A stretch of 64,000 bases of DNA from Ktedonobacter racemifer DSM 44963 (lineage in GTDB: Bacteria > Chloroflexota > Ktedonobacteria > Ktedonobacterales > Ktedonobacteraceae), in the NCBI RefSeq assembly GCF_000178855.1, contig NZ_ADVG01000002.1, positions 2,666,001 through 2,730,000 on the forward strand, in the 5' to 3' direction. A program made the position numbers and the translations under genes. Of the stretch, positions 34,626 to 43,753 are shown one piece after another. The notes beneath the pieces were generated by a model, which was given only the letters and a program-made list of their open reading frames with translations, searched no databases and had not been told where the DNA came from. Positions within the stretch are counted from its first letter, which is position 1. Each line of letters opens with the position of its first letter.

Positions 34626-36197
34626 ATGCAGTCGTACATTCTCTCGTTACTGATCTTCCTCCCGCTAATTGGAGGAGCCGTTGTGCTCTGTCTGCCGAAG
34701 GCGAACCAGGTACTCATTCGCTGGGTTTCGCTAGCCTTCGCAAGCGCCAACGTGCTATTCTCGTTCATTCTGGCTCTGCTGTATTCGCAGGCCACGGTGA
34801 GCAATTTCAGCCATTCGAGCTTCCAGGAGCGCCTGCCCTGGATTCCTTCGATTGGCATCAACTATACCCTGGATGTCGATGGCATCAGTCTGCTGCTGGT
34901 CGTGCTGACCTCGCTGCTCGGACTGGTGTGTATGGCAGCCTCCTACCGCCAGCAGAAGCGCTTTAAGAGCTACATGGCCTTTATGCTGCTCTTGCAAAGC
35001 GGTATCCTGGGCGTCTTTCTCTCGGCGAACCTCTTCCTCTTCTACATTTTCTGGGAGTTGATGCTGATTCCAGCCTACTTCCTGGTGGGCACCTGGGGCG
35101 GAGAGCGCCGCATTTATGCCGCGTTCAAGTTTGTGCTCTATACCTCGGCGGGTAGCCTGCTGATGCTGGCTGGCATTATCGCCGTGGGCTACTTCTATAC
35201 GCGGACGGTGGGTGCAGGCTGTGGCTTCACGCTCGATATGGGCACCCTGACTAACGGTCTGACCAATCCCAATACGGGTGCGGTCACCTGCGCGGCCCAT
35301 TTCGATAGCACAACGCAGCTCTGGCTCTTCCTGGCCTTCGCGGCGGCCTTCGCGGTCAAGATTCCCTTTGTGCCGTTCCATTCCTGGCTACCGGATACCT
35401 ATAGCGAGGCGCCCGCGCCCGTGACGGCTATCCTGGCTGGCGCGATGTCGAAGACTGGCGCCTATGGCTTCCTGCGCATCTGCATTCCGCTCTTCCCGCT
35501 GGCAGTGCAGGCCCTGGCCCCGTTCTTTAGCATTCTGGCCGTCGTCGGTATTCTCTACTGCGCGGTCCTGGCCCTGGTTCAGACGGATCTCAAGCGCATT
35601 CTGGCCTACTCCAGTATCAGCCACCTGGGCGTGGTTATGCTGGGTATGTTCGCCTTTAACGCGCAGGGCGTCGAGGGTTCGGTCCTGCAGATGGTCAACC
35701 ATGGTATTACGACCGCGGCCCTCTTCCTGATCGCGGGCTACATCGAGGAGCGCGTGGGAACGCGCAACATCGCCGATTTTGGCGGCATCGCGACACGTGT
35801 GCCGATCATGGCGACGGTGCTGCTGATCGCGGCCCTCTCGTCGCTGGGTCTACCTGGACTCAACAGCTTCGCGGGCGAGTTCCTCTCGCTGCTGGGCGCG
35901 TTCCGCAGTAACGTGACTCTGGGTGTGCTGGGAACCGCCGTGGTCGTCCCTGCCGCCTGGTACATGCTGCGCTTCTTCCAGGGCGTGATGACGGGTCCAG
36001 GCCCGGCCCTGGGTCCGGTGGCGCAGGTCACACGTCGCGGCGGCCTGGCGGATATCCGTATGGGCGAGTTCCTGGCGATCTTACCACTCCTGGCGTTGAT
36101 CTTCTACATCGGCTTGCAGCCTGCGCCGCTCACCTTCCTGCTGCACCAGCCGGTGTTGAACACGATGCAAAATCTAGGCAATGCGTTCATCAAATGA
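34626..36197 (+). CDS. nuoM: NADH-quinone oxidoreductase subunit M
   Basis: A 523-residue antiporter-like membrane subunit. Conserved parts include FYIFWELMLIPAYFLVGTWGG with the functional Glu, VKIPFVPFHSWLPDTYSEAP and ILAYSSISHLGVVMLG. A small Cys-containing insert (VGAGCGFTLDMGTLTNG ... VTCAAHF) sits between two helices. It starts 5 bp after nuoL. Confidence 0.96.
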   Translation: MQSYILSLLIFLPLIGGAVVLCLPKANQVLIRWVSLAFASANVLFSFILALLYSQATVSNFSHSSFQERLPWIPSIGINYTLDVDGISLLLVVLTSLLGLVCMAASYRQQKRFKSYMAFMLLLQSGILGVFLSANLFLFYIFWELMLIPAYFLVGTWGGERRIYAAFKFVLYTSAGSLLMLAGIIAVGYFYTRTVGAGCGFTLDMGTLTNGLTNPNTGAVTCAAHFDSTTQLWLFLAFAAAFAVKIPFVPFHSWLPDTYSEAPAPVTAILAGAMSKTGAYGFLRICIPLFPLAVQALAPFFSILAVVGILYCAVLALVQTDLKRILAYSSISHLGVVMLGMFAFNAQGVEGSVLQMVNHGITTAALFLIAGYIEERVGTRNIADFGGIATRVPIMATVLLIAALSSLGLPGLNSFAGEFLSLLGAFRSNVTLGVLGTAVVVPAAWYMLRFFQGVMTGPGPALGPVAQVTRRGGLADIRMGEFLAILPLLALIFYIGLQPAPLTFLLHQPVLNTMQNLGNAFIK

Positions 36198-36248
36198 GCG
36201 TAGAGGGAGCCGCCATAAAGGAGGCTCCTCTCTCACGAGGTATGGTCA

Positions 36249-37964
36249 ATGACGTTTACATTCACTGTCACCGCCGCTGATTGGTGGCGAATAGCGCCAT
36301 TAGTGGTCCTGGTGGGCATGGCTCTCATTGTGATGCTGGTTGATGCCGTATTGCCGCATGAGGGTGAGCGCACCAAGCATAGCGGGCCACAGAACTACAC
36401 CATTCTGCCAATTCTGGCATTTGTGGGTGTGGCTGGCGCTATCGGAACCACGATCGGGCTTTTACTTGGCGGGAATCAGGGCGAGGCCTTTAATGGCATG
36501 GTTGGCTCAGATCAGGGCACGCAACTGGCGTACCTGATTATCCTGAGCGCCGCTGGCCTGGGCATCCTGCTCTCGCCGCCGTATCTCAAGCGCCTGCAAC
36601 TGGTACACCAGGGCGAGTATTACACTCTGATGCTCCTGGCTGCCGCGGGCATGATGCTGCTGGCCGCTTCGACCAGCCTGCTTACGATCTTCCTGGGCAT
36701 TGAGATGCTCTCGCTGGCCCTGTATATTCTCTCGGGCTTCATCGAGCGCCGTCGCGCCTCGCTGGAGTCAGGTATGAAGTACTTCCTGCTCAGCTCCTTT
36801 GCCTCGGCCTTCCTGCTCTATGGCCTGGCCCTGACATATGGCGCGACCAGAAGCACACGTTTCCAGGATATCGCCTTCTTTGCCTCGCACCTGCCTGGCG
36901 CAGCTAACGGCACGGCACAGGCTCCGATTCTTCTGATCGTGGCCCTAGGCCTGCTCACGGTAGGCTTCGCCTTCAAAGTCTCGGCGATTCCCTTCCAGGC
37001 CTGGACGCCCGACGTCTACCAGGGCGCGCCCGCTCCTGTGACGGCCTTTATGTCGGTCGGCACCAAGGCCGCTGCCATGATCGCCTTTGGGCGTCTCTTC
37101 GGATTGGTTCTGCTGCCCTTCCATGATACCTGGGCGCCCGTGATCTGGGCCATCGCCATCCTGACCATGGTTGGCGGCAATATCATGGCCGTGGTACAGA
37201 CCAACGTCAAGCGCCTGCTGGCCTATTCCAGCATCGCGCACGCTGGCTATATGCTGATCGGCATCGTGGTGGGTGGCACGCTCGGCATGAGCGCGCTACT
37301 CTTCTACCTGGCCTGCTATACCTTCCTGAACCTGGGCGCCTTCGGCACAATCTCAGTTCTAGAGGGCCTGGATAACGGGGGTAGCAGCTCCAACGATCTG
37401 CGCGGTCTCTGGTACCGACGCCCGGTCGTAGCTGGTCTGCTGGCCTTCTTCCTGCTGGCCCTGGCGGGCTTCCCGCCCATGGCAGGCTTCGCTGGCAAGT
37501 ACTACATCTTCTACGCCGCGCTCGCGGGTGGGCATCCTGAACTTCTGATCATTGGTGTCCTCGCCAGCGTCCTGGGTATGTATTACTACCTGCGCGTCAT
37601 CGCCACCATGTTCATGGAGCAGACGGAGGAGGAGAAAGAGGCACCGACCCTGGGAACCGTTCCAGCCTCGCCCAAGGTCAGCGAGTCTCGCCGCCCGGCA
37701 CGTTCGGCTGGTGCCACTCGGAGCACCACCGCGACGCTCTCGCGTGGTGGCGCCGCCGTCGCCGTCAAACCAGAGACACGCACGGCTGTGGTGAACTCAC
37801 CTCTCCCCGCCGAGGCAGAGGAGCAAGATCCAGCGCCCAGCCTTAACTGGTTCGCCTGGACTGCCCTGGTCATCGCGGCCATCGGCACACTCGCGGTCGG
37901 TACGGTCCTGCCCTTCTGGCTCGTCCAGCTCGCGCAACAAGCCGCGCCTATGATGCTCAAGTAA
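36249..37964 (+). CDS. nuoN: NADH-quinone oxidoreductase subunit N
   Basis: A 571-residue antiporter-like subunit, longer than the usual ~480-500. Core motifs are present: EMLSLALYILSGF, KVSAIPFQAWTPDVYQGAP, KRLLAYSSIAHAGYML. Between the last two helices is a ~75-residue Pro/Ala/Ser/Thr-rich insertion (EQTEEEKEAPTLGTVPASP ... LPAEAEEQDPAPS). Last gene of the nuo operon; a 26-bp loopless palindrome follows. Confidence 0.95.
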   Translation: MTFTFTVTAADWWRIAPLVVLVGMALIVMLVDAVLPHEGERTKHSGPQNYTILPILAFVGVAGAIGTTIGLLLGGNQGEAFNGMVGSDQGTQLAYLIILSAAGLGILLSPPYLKRLQLVHQGEYYTLMLLAAAGMMLLAASTSLLTIFLGIEMLSLALYILSGFIERRRASLESGMKYFLLSSFASAFLLYGLALTYGATRSTRFQDIAFFASHLPGAANGTAQAPILLIVALGLLTVGFAFKVSAIPFQAWTPDVYQGAPAPVTAFMSVGTKAAAMIAFGRLFGLVLLPFHDTWAPVIWAIAILTMVGGNIMAVVQTNVKRLLAYSSIAHAGYMLIGIVVGGTLGMSALLFYLACYTFLNLGAFGTISVLEGLDNGGSSSNDLRGLWYRRPVVAGLLAFFLLALAGFPPMAGFAGKYYIFYAALAGGHPELLIIGVLASVLGMYYYLRVIATMFMEQTEEEKEAPTLGTVPASPKVSESRRPARSAGATRSTTATLSRGGAAVAVKPETRTAVVNSPLPAEAEEQDPAPSLNWFAWTALVIAAIGTLAVGTVLPFWLVQLAQQAAPMMLK

Positions 37965-37973
37965 GAGTACAGC

Positions 37974-38025
37974 AAAGTAAAGAAGAGGCCCGCCGTTCGC
38001 GAACGGCGGGCCTCTTCTTTACTTT
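37974..38025. terminator. 26-bp perfect palindrome with no loop, between convergent genes
   Basis: Arms 37974-37999 and 38000-38025 meet at TTCG|CGAA. It begins 10 bp after nuoN and contains the stop codon of the CYTH gene (38019-38021). This is a good candidate for a two-way terminator. Confidence 0.8.
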
Positions 38026-38558
38026 ATATTGAACTCGTCAAGAAGTGTTGTTACTTGTGGACGGGTTATCAAAGCTAAACGCCCTCCGGTAAAACGCTCA
38101 TCATCAGTCACTTCTGCAAGTGAAAAAGAGGACATGGTGAGAGATGAAGGATCACCGTTCGGGCCAAAATCCACTTCTGCAATCACTAAGCCTTCGAGAT
38201 GTCCTTGAAATTGGTCAATAGCCATGGGGATCGTTCCTCCATGGAACCTAAATCGTCTTTTTTCAAGTCGATGAGAGGGCAGAGTAGAAGCTAAGAAAAC
38301 ATACTCAGCTTCCGATATGTAAAAATTCGTATGTAAAATTACCCGGGTATCATGAGGATGAACGCGTAATTTTTGTGCAAACTTAAATGTTACTTCATGC
38401 TCAGTCTGCATTCTCCGTAAACGGAAGGTGGTATTTGGAATATAGTGGTCTGTAATGTCTGCATGGAAAGTGGTATCAGGTGGAATGGTGGCTAACAAGA
38501 ATTTCCGTTCGACCTCAGGGTGAACATATTTGCCGAATTTTTTGTCAACGACGACCAT
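38019..38558 (-). CDS. CYTH domain protein (triphosphate tunnel metalloenzyme type)
   Basis: A 179-residue protein opening with HPEVERKFLL, whose E15-V-E17-R-K19 is the ExExK signature of CYTH domains. Later strands TTFRLRR, EVTFKFAQ, RRFRF and AEVDFG carry the Arg, Lys and Glu residues that line the tunnel. Members act on inorganic or nucleoside triphosphates, or serve as class IV adenylate cyclases; the exact substrate is unclear. It converges on the nuo operon. Confidence 0.8.
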   Translation of the reverse strand: MVVVDKKFGKYVHPEVERKFLLATIPPDTTFHADITDHYIPNTTFRLRRMQTEHEVTFKFAQKLRVHPHDTRVILHTNFYISEAEYVFLASTLPSHRLEKRRFRFHGGTIPMAIDQFQGHLEGLVIAEVDFGPNGDPSSLTMSSFSLAEVTDDERFTGGRLALITRPQVTTLLDEFNIK

Positions 38559-38889
38559 GAGGGGAGTTCCTTCTTTCTTTTTACAACCCAGATCAGTTCA
38601 GATGATATTGACGACGTCTTTTTGCTCTTCACCACGTGTCGTATCGCATTCATTCTTCCTCAGGAGAGCAGCATATGGTTTGCGACAACGATCAATCAGT
38701 CTCGCGACAACGAGCGCAATTTACAAGGTCCAGGAGAAGTATACCCGATGAGGAGCGGTGTACCCAGGCACGTTCCTGCTAGTACTCACTTTTCACGTCA
38801 TTTACAGAGAACGGCCCAGAAAGCCCCGCTTTTTCTAAGGCGGGGATGAATGGGCGTTCCTTTCGGGCTGGTTGGGTGGAGGGGAAGCA
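38559..38889. other. 331-bp space with one hairpin
   Basis: The only structure I can support is CCCCGC...GCGGGG at 38824-38845, followed on the minus strand by GGGGCTTTC. Such a stem is common at ends of TnpB-type elements, so it may mark an element edge. Nothing else recognised. Confidence 0.4.
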
Positions 38890-39114
38890 TCACTCTTCTT
38901 TCGTACTGTGTTCTCCACAAGATGAAGAAAGATCATCGTCTTCTCTTGTTTCACGCTTGCGCGCGAAACTCCTTTCAGTCAGAACGCGGATCCGGTATCC
39001 TCCTCTTCGACCTAACGTAATCGCACGGAGTTGCTTCTCACGAATCCATTTCCGAACGGTACGTCGTCGAGTGACCGGAAGAAGCCTGCCCAACTGGAAT
39101 AGCTGTGTAGACAT
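38890..39114 (-). CDS. small excisionase/MerR-like helix-turn-helix protein
   Basis: A 74-residue protein. FQLGRLLPVTRRRTVRKWI and REKQLRAITLGRRGGYRIR match the winged helix-turn-helix of excisionase/MerR-like proteins, with the 'W-I-r-x-g-x-L-x-a-i' wing. The rest is polar. Start ATG 39114 lacks a strong ribosome site. It diverges from the TnpB locus next door; it could be a stray regulator or the remaining N-terminal domain of an IS607-type recombinase, whose catalytic part is not seen here. Confidence 0.5.
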   Translation of the reverse strand: MSTQLFQLGRLLPVTRRRTVRKWIREKQLRAITLGRRGGYRIRVLTERSFARKRETREDDDLSSSCGEHSTKEE

Positions 39115-39199
39115 GTGAACGTGTGGAAAGACACGAGGGACGGGCAGCCGTCCTGTCTCTTTCTCAAGAGATACTCTGCATCGGAAGGCAAAGCACGTC

Positions 39200-40775
39200 A
39201 TGAAGCGAGCAAAGACACCGACCTTTCTTCTTGAACTCCCTCTCCAAGTCGACTGGAGCCAGGAACGCCAGGTACGTGCGCACCTGGAAGCGGCTCGGTG
39301 CCTCTACAACGCTCTGCTTGCTGAAGCCATGAAGCGGCTCCGGTGCATGCGCAATGATCCTGCATGGAACAAGGCGCGGGCTCTCCCACACTCGCACAAA
39401 CAGAAACGCGCTCAGGCTTTTTCTGCCTTACGCACAAAATACCACTTCTCAGAATATGAGATGCACGAGTATGCCAAGCGTGCCCGTGTCTCCTGGATCG
39501 TCGACCACATTGAGAGCACGATGGCTCAAACCCTTGCGACTCGCGCCTATCAGGCGGTCAATCGGGTCTGTGTTGGGAAAGCCAAACGAGTACGCTTCCG
39601 CAGCAAGGGACGTGGCATTGATAGCGTGGAGGGCAAACGCAACGACGCCGGCATGCGCTTCGTGCTGGACCCCAATGCGGGAGACGGTGGCTTCCTGATC
39701 TGGAACCAAGAGGTCATTCCGGCGATCATCGACTGGCACGATCCCGTGATCCAGCATGGTATGCGCCACAAGATCAAATATGTCCGCCTGGTCCGCCGCA
39801 AGGCTTCCTCGCCATCCGCTCAAGGGGCCGATCACGATGGCAATCGCTATGCGCGTCCAGCTCATCTTAGAGGGGCACGCACTCATCAAGAAAAAACACG
39901 TGCAGACCGGAACCGACACGATTGGTCTGGATATCGGCCCCTCCAGCCTTGCCATTGTGCCGCGCGAGGGCAAAGCCGATCTGGTCACGTTCTGCGAGGA
40001 ATTAACCCAGAACGCCCGAAAAAAGCGGCGCATCCAACGGAAAATGGACCGGCAACGCCGTGCCAACAATCCAGAAAACTACGATGAGCAAGGCCGGGTG
40101 AAGTCGGGCAAACGCCTGCGTTGGAAGGAGAGCAAGCGGTACCAGGCGACCAGGAGACAACACGCCAATGCTGAGCACAGACTCGCAGCACACCGCAAGA
40201 GTCTGCATGGCAATCTGGCTCATCGCATCGCTTCGGTGGGGAACACGATCACCATAGAGAAAACCTCGTTCAAAGGATGGCAGAAGCAGTATGGTCGGAG
40301 CATCGGACTTCGCGCACCAGGGATCTTTCTAGGGCATTTGACTCGCATAGTTGCAAAAACTGGCGGCACCCTGCACGAAGCCTCAGCCTACCAGACCAGA
40401 CTCTCTCAGTACTGCCAGAAGTCGGGGCAGTATCACAAGAAGCCAAGATCAGAGCGCTGGCACCAATGTCCTTGCGGATTCGGGCCGGTGCAGCGTGATC
40501 TCTACTCGGCATTCTTGCTTTCCTACCTGGAACCGCAGCAAACGATCCCCTCTCTCACCCAGCCTGTCTGGGAAGGTGCGGAGCCGCGCCTGCAAGCCGT
40601 GATGGAGGAGCTTCAACAACGTGCAAATGAGGGGCAGCCCTTGCCCCGAAGCATGGGCTTAGTGGCTCGACGCAAAAGCGGAGCTGCCCGTGCCGGAGCG
40701 CGTCGGCTGAAAAGTCCTGCCTATCTCCACCAAGAGCCGGTTTCTCCTTCGGGAGAGGCCGGAAACGGTGGGTGA
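39200..40775 (+). pseudogene. tnpB: TnpB-like RNA-guided nuclease gene with a frameshift
   Basis: The N-terminal portion (39200 to about 39860, LPLQVDWSQERQVRAHLEAARCLYNALL) and the rest (to 40775) are in different frames. A +1 insertion around 39855-39862 (GCGCGTC where GCGGTC would keep 'RYAVQLILEG') explains it. The RuvC residues survive: Asp in GLDIGPSSLAIV, Glu in ITIEKTSFKGW, Asp in QRDLYSAFL. Zinc-ribbon Cys residues are present (YCQKSG, CPCG). A full protein cannot be made as written. Confidence 0.8.
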
Positions 40776-40960
40776 GGAACAGGAACCTCCGTGCATGTAT
40801 GCCGGAGAGGCCTCAGCAGCAGGCTGCCAACACGCTCCACACCACACCCCCATGTGTGAACGCCATAGGAGCGAGAAATCAAGGCATGCAGGTGACAGAG
40901 GGCAAGATTGGAGAAGATTTTTAGGGGCCAGAATGGTACACTTAACCTGCTAGTAAGAAA
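40776..40960 (+). other. structured region after the frameshifted tnpB
   Basis: Several short GC stems overlap and follow the gene end (for example CCGGTTTCTCC/GGGAGAGGCCGG near 40737-40763 and GGCCTCAGCAGCAGGC at 40809). A guide RNA would lie here in an intact element. No element end was identified. Confidence 0.35.
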
Positions 40961-40990
40961 GAGAATGCGGCCGATATGAGAGGAGATAAC

Positions 40991-41785
40991 ATGCGAAAAG
41001 CTGCTTCCAAAGATGGTACACCCATCGCCTTCGACAAATTTGGGGAAGGCCCCGCACTCATCCTTGTGGCAGGCGCGACCGCGACGCGCATAGCCGAGAC
41101 ATCCTTAGCCACGGTCCTGGCGCCACATTTCACTGTATTCGCCTATAACCGGCGAGGGCGAGGCGACAGTGGAGATACCACGCCATACGCAGTCGAACGC
41201 GAGATAGAGGATATCGAGGCCCTGATTGACGAGGCTGGAGGTTCAGCGTTTGTCTTTGGTCACTCCTCTGGAGCGGTCCTGGCCCTTGAGGCGGCACGCC
41301 TCCTCCCTGGTAAAATCACAAAGCTAGCGATATACGAACCACCATTTATCGTCGATGATAGCCGACCTCCCACACCAGAGAACTATGTATCACACTTGAA
41401 CGAGCTGATCTCATCTGATCAACGGGGTCAGGCAGTTGAATATTTTATGACGGAGGCGGTGGGAGTTCCCGCCGAAATGGTTGCCCAGATGCGTCAATCA
41501 CCCATGTGGCCTGGGCTGGAGGCAGTAGCCCACACAATCGCATACGATGGCACTATCATGGGCGACACCATGCGCGGCGATCCGCGCCCACTCAAGAAGT
41601 GGGCCTCTGTCTCCGTTCCCACGCTCGTAATGGATGGCGGAGCCAGCCATGTGTTTATGCATACCGGAGCACAAGCGATTACCAACATCCTCCCCAATGC
41701 CCAGCGCCGCACCCTCGAAGGCCAGGACCACGGGCCGGTCGACAACGTTCTCGCTCCCGCGCTCGAGGCCTTCTTCCTCGGCTAA
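40991..41785 (+). CDS. alpha/beta hydrolase
   Basis: A 264-residue single-domain hydrolase. The oxyanion region is LILVAGATATR, the nucleophile elbow is GHSSG with Ser92, and the C-terminal catalytic His is in EGQDHGPVDN. The likely Asp lies in LVMDGGASHVF. The fold is that of esterases and related enzymes; the substrate cannot be named. I chose ATG 40991 with AGGAG just upstream. A 33-bp inverted repeat follows, and the HxlR gene converges on it. Confidence 0.85.
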   Translation: MRKAASKDGTPIAFDKFGEGPALILVAGATATRIAETSLATVLAPHFTVFAYNRRGRGDSGDTTPYAVEREIEDIEALIDEAGGSAFVFGHSSGAVLALEAARLLPGKITKLAIYEPPFIVDDSRPPTPENYVSHLNELISSDQRGQAVEYFMTEAVGVPAEMVAQMRQSPMWPGLEAVAHTIAYDGTIMGDTMRGDPRPLKKWASVSVPTLVMDGGASHVFMHTGAQAITNILPNAQRRTLEGQDHGPVDNVLAPALEAFFLG

Positions 41786-41790
41786 GGGTA

Positions 41791-41875
41791 CGACGCTGCT
41801 AAAGCACGCGTCTACATATCATGGTACGGAAGTATCTCGTATCATGATATGTAGACGCGTGCTTTAGCAGCGTCG
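41791..41875. terminator. 33-bp perfect inverted repeat, 19-nt loop, between convergent genes
   Basis: Arms 41791-41823 and 41843-41875 are exact complements. It fills the space between the hydrolase stop (41785) and the HxlR stop (41877). Confidence 0.75.
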
Positions 41876-41876
41876 G

Positions 41877-42311
41877 TCAGGAGGATACTTCTCCCCGTTG
41901 CTGGACAAGCGTGATGATCTGATCCTGAAGAGTGGTTCTATCCACCTGATCATAGTCGGCGCGCTTTTGTTCAACTTCTTCGATATATTGCTCCGACCAC
42001 TCGCGTAGCGCCCAGATCGGCTCGATAAGCGTCCGACCCAATGGCGTCAGAGAGTACTCCACCATAGGTGGGATCACAGGATAGACCACGCGTTTGACCA
42101 GGCCATTACGCTCCAGGCCGCGCAGGGTCTGCGTCAACATCTTCTTCGAGATACCCTGGATATGTGCATGTATCTGGCTAAAGCGCCTTGTCTCTCCACG
42201 CAAGGCCACAATGACCAGCATAGTCCACTGATCGGCGATCAATTCCAGACCGCGCCGCGTGCGACAATCCGGCCGAATAATCGGCTCTTCAACTTTATTT
42301 CTGGTAACCAT
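41877..42311 (-). CDS. HxlR-family transcriptional regulator
   Basis: A 144-residue winged-helix protein. The HxlR hallmark starts with the Cys in PDCRTRRGLELIADQWTMLV, then LRGETRRFSQIHAHIQGISKKMLTQTLRGLERNGLV, and VEYSLTPLGRTL for the wing. Such regulators often sense reactive aldehydes or disulfide stress through the N-terminal Cys. A motif overlapping its start codon (42303-42326) recurs upstream of the reductase operon at 44345, suggesting self-control and control of that operon. Confidence 0.88.
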   Translation of the reverse strand: MVTRNKVEEPIIRPDCRTRRGLELIADQWTMLVIVALRGETRRFSQIHAHIQGISKKMLTQTLRGLERNGLVKRVVYPVIPPMVEYSLTPLGRTLIEPIWALREWSEQYIEEVEQKRADYDQVDRTTLQDQIITLVQQRGEVSS

Positions 42312-42326
42312 GAGGTAACTATATCA
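42303..42326. promoter_or_regulatory. candidate HxlR operator, copy 1
   Basis: A 24-bp sequence sharing 21 positions with 44207-44230, including the unbroken run GAGGTAACTATATCA. It overlaps the hxlR start codon. Repeated GTAAC half-sites fit a dimeric winged-helix binder. Confidence 0.55.
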
Positions 42327-42335
42327 TATCCTTGA

Positions 42336-42662
42336 TTACAGTTCCAAACCTGAACGTGCTTTATGCATATGTAGTTCGCTTACGCTTTCTCTCTTCCCTT
42401 GATTTCTCCTTTTTCCGCTGTTAACACTGTTCCCTTTGGTAAGATCGCTGCTGAGAATGGCATAAATGAGCAAACATAGAGACATCCCAAGGATACCAGC
42501 CCAATCCAGGAGAGTCACAGGTTTAAAAGGAGCCGTTGCATAGGGGAACATCAAATACGCCACAGGTCGAAATAATCCAGCAATAGTAAGACCCATAAAC
42601 AGAGCCTTTTGTAGATAGGCCTCTCGCCTGTAAGGCCTGGTCTTTGGGCTTGTCGTGCGCAA
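42336..42662 (-). CDS. small membrane protein, N-terminus uncertain
   Basis: Up to 108 residues with two likely membrane segments (KALFMGLTIAGLFRPVAYLM and LLDWAGILGMSLCLLIYAIL). No family recognised. The frame begins at a TTG only 24 bp from the IS1-type element; a weak GGGAA precedes it. The original start may have been disturbed by the IS. The upstream small membrane ORF on the other side of the IS is not in the same frame when the IS is removed. Confidence 0.45.
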   Translation of the reverse strand: MRTTSPKTRPYRREAYLQKALFMGLTIAGLFRPVAYLMFPYATAPFKPVTLLDWAGILGMSLCLLIYAILSSDLTKGNSVNSGKRRNQGKRESVSELHMHKARSGLEL

Positions 42663-42698
42663 AATGTTCCCGCTAAAGATTTTTTGGTAGTGACTCCT

Positions 42699-43750
42699 CT
42701 AAGAGGTGATAGGGAGTCGAGTAGTCAACAAGTCTTGGAAGGACCAGAGATGATCAGTCACGCCCAGAGCCATTGCTGGAGATCGATGGTGATAGCGATG
42801 AACGCCATCGACAATCTGAAGCGGCAGGCGTAGAGCGTAATGAGCCCGATGGAAATTGTGATCGAAGATCTGCAAGCCGACCAGCGCATCCCAGGTCGCG
42901 TCTCGTTTGGCAAAAGCATGCGTCTTGCGGGTCAGCGCATTCAACCGATCACGCAACGCACCATGAAGTCGCTCCACGTGCACGGTCCCGGCGGGTCCCT
43001 GGCTTGCTCCCATCGCCATGCGGATTGCTACTGACAGGAGGCGTCCATGCTCATCACGGTGTTTGACTGTTTGCGTCAACGACACGGTGTCAGGCACCAC
43101 CAACTTGCGCCGTCCGGTTTTGCCCTGACGCGACTGGGGTTGGCGATAGGCACGATGGAGAATGGCCGCATAGCCATGCCAGCCATCACTAAACCAGCAG
43201 AGCGGGCGGCGATGGGTTCGCAGGACCGTCCTGCTGACGGCCCGCGTCATCAGGTTCTCGCCCAGCGGTCCGGTGGCACTGGCAACCACGAAGCGGCTCT
43301 CCCGATCTTGGACGAGGCAAGCCCAGCGTGCTCCTTCGTCGGACGCCCCTTCAGTCCCCTTTTTTTCTGGACAAACGACCAGAACTCATCGATTTCCACC
43401 TGGCTCACGTGCAGATCGCAAGCCATCACCTGCGTCAGGGCCTCGGCATGCTCTGCTGCTCGCTTGAGCCAGACACTGATCGTTTCGTATTTGTGCCCGG
43501 TGATCTCCTCGGCAGCCCGCAAGCTGCCGCGCCGCATCACCACCAAGAGCGCTTGCGCTACCTCGGGGGCAGGCGTCTTCAACCCATACATCGGCGTGCC
43601 TTGCGTTGCTCCAAAGTACGTCTTACAGGTGCGGCACAGATACCGTTGCCGTCCCCGGTGGCTGCCATTGCGCACAACGCGCGGCCCTGAGCATGCGGGA
43701 TTGGGACACGTTGGCAGACTGCTCTGCTCCTCTGCTTCTCGCTTGTTCAT
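42699..43750 (-). CDS. IS1-family transposase expressed by -1 frameshift
   Basis: Frame A (43250-43750) holds the N-terminal zinc-binding and helix-turn-helix part (CPNPACSGPRVVRNGSHRGRQRYLC, then ETISVWLKRA) and the first catalytic Asp (EIDEFWSFVQKK). Frame B (to 42699) holds the second Asp (FSDGWHGY) and Glu (VERLHGALRDRLNALTRK). They join by a -1 shift on A7G at 43366-43360, giving EGARWACLVQDRESRFVVA as expected; total about 350 residues. GGAGGTG precedes the ATG. Confidence 0.88.
43360..43366 (-). promoter_or_regulatory. programmed frameshift site (A7 then GGGG)
   Basis: On the minus strand CAG AAA AAA AGG can slip to AAA AAA AAG GGG, moving into the -1 frame that continues the transposase. 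IS1 uses a comparable A-run. This sets the ratio of the short regulatory protein to full transposase. Confidence 0.75.
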
Positions 43751-43753
43751 CGT

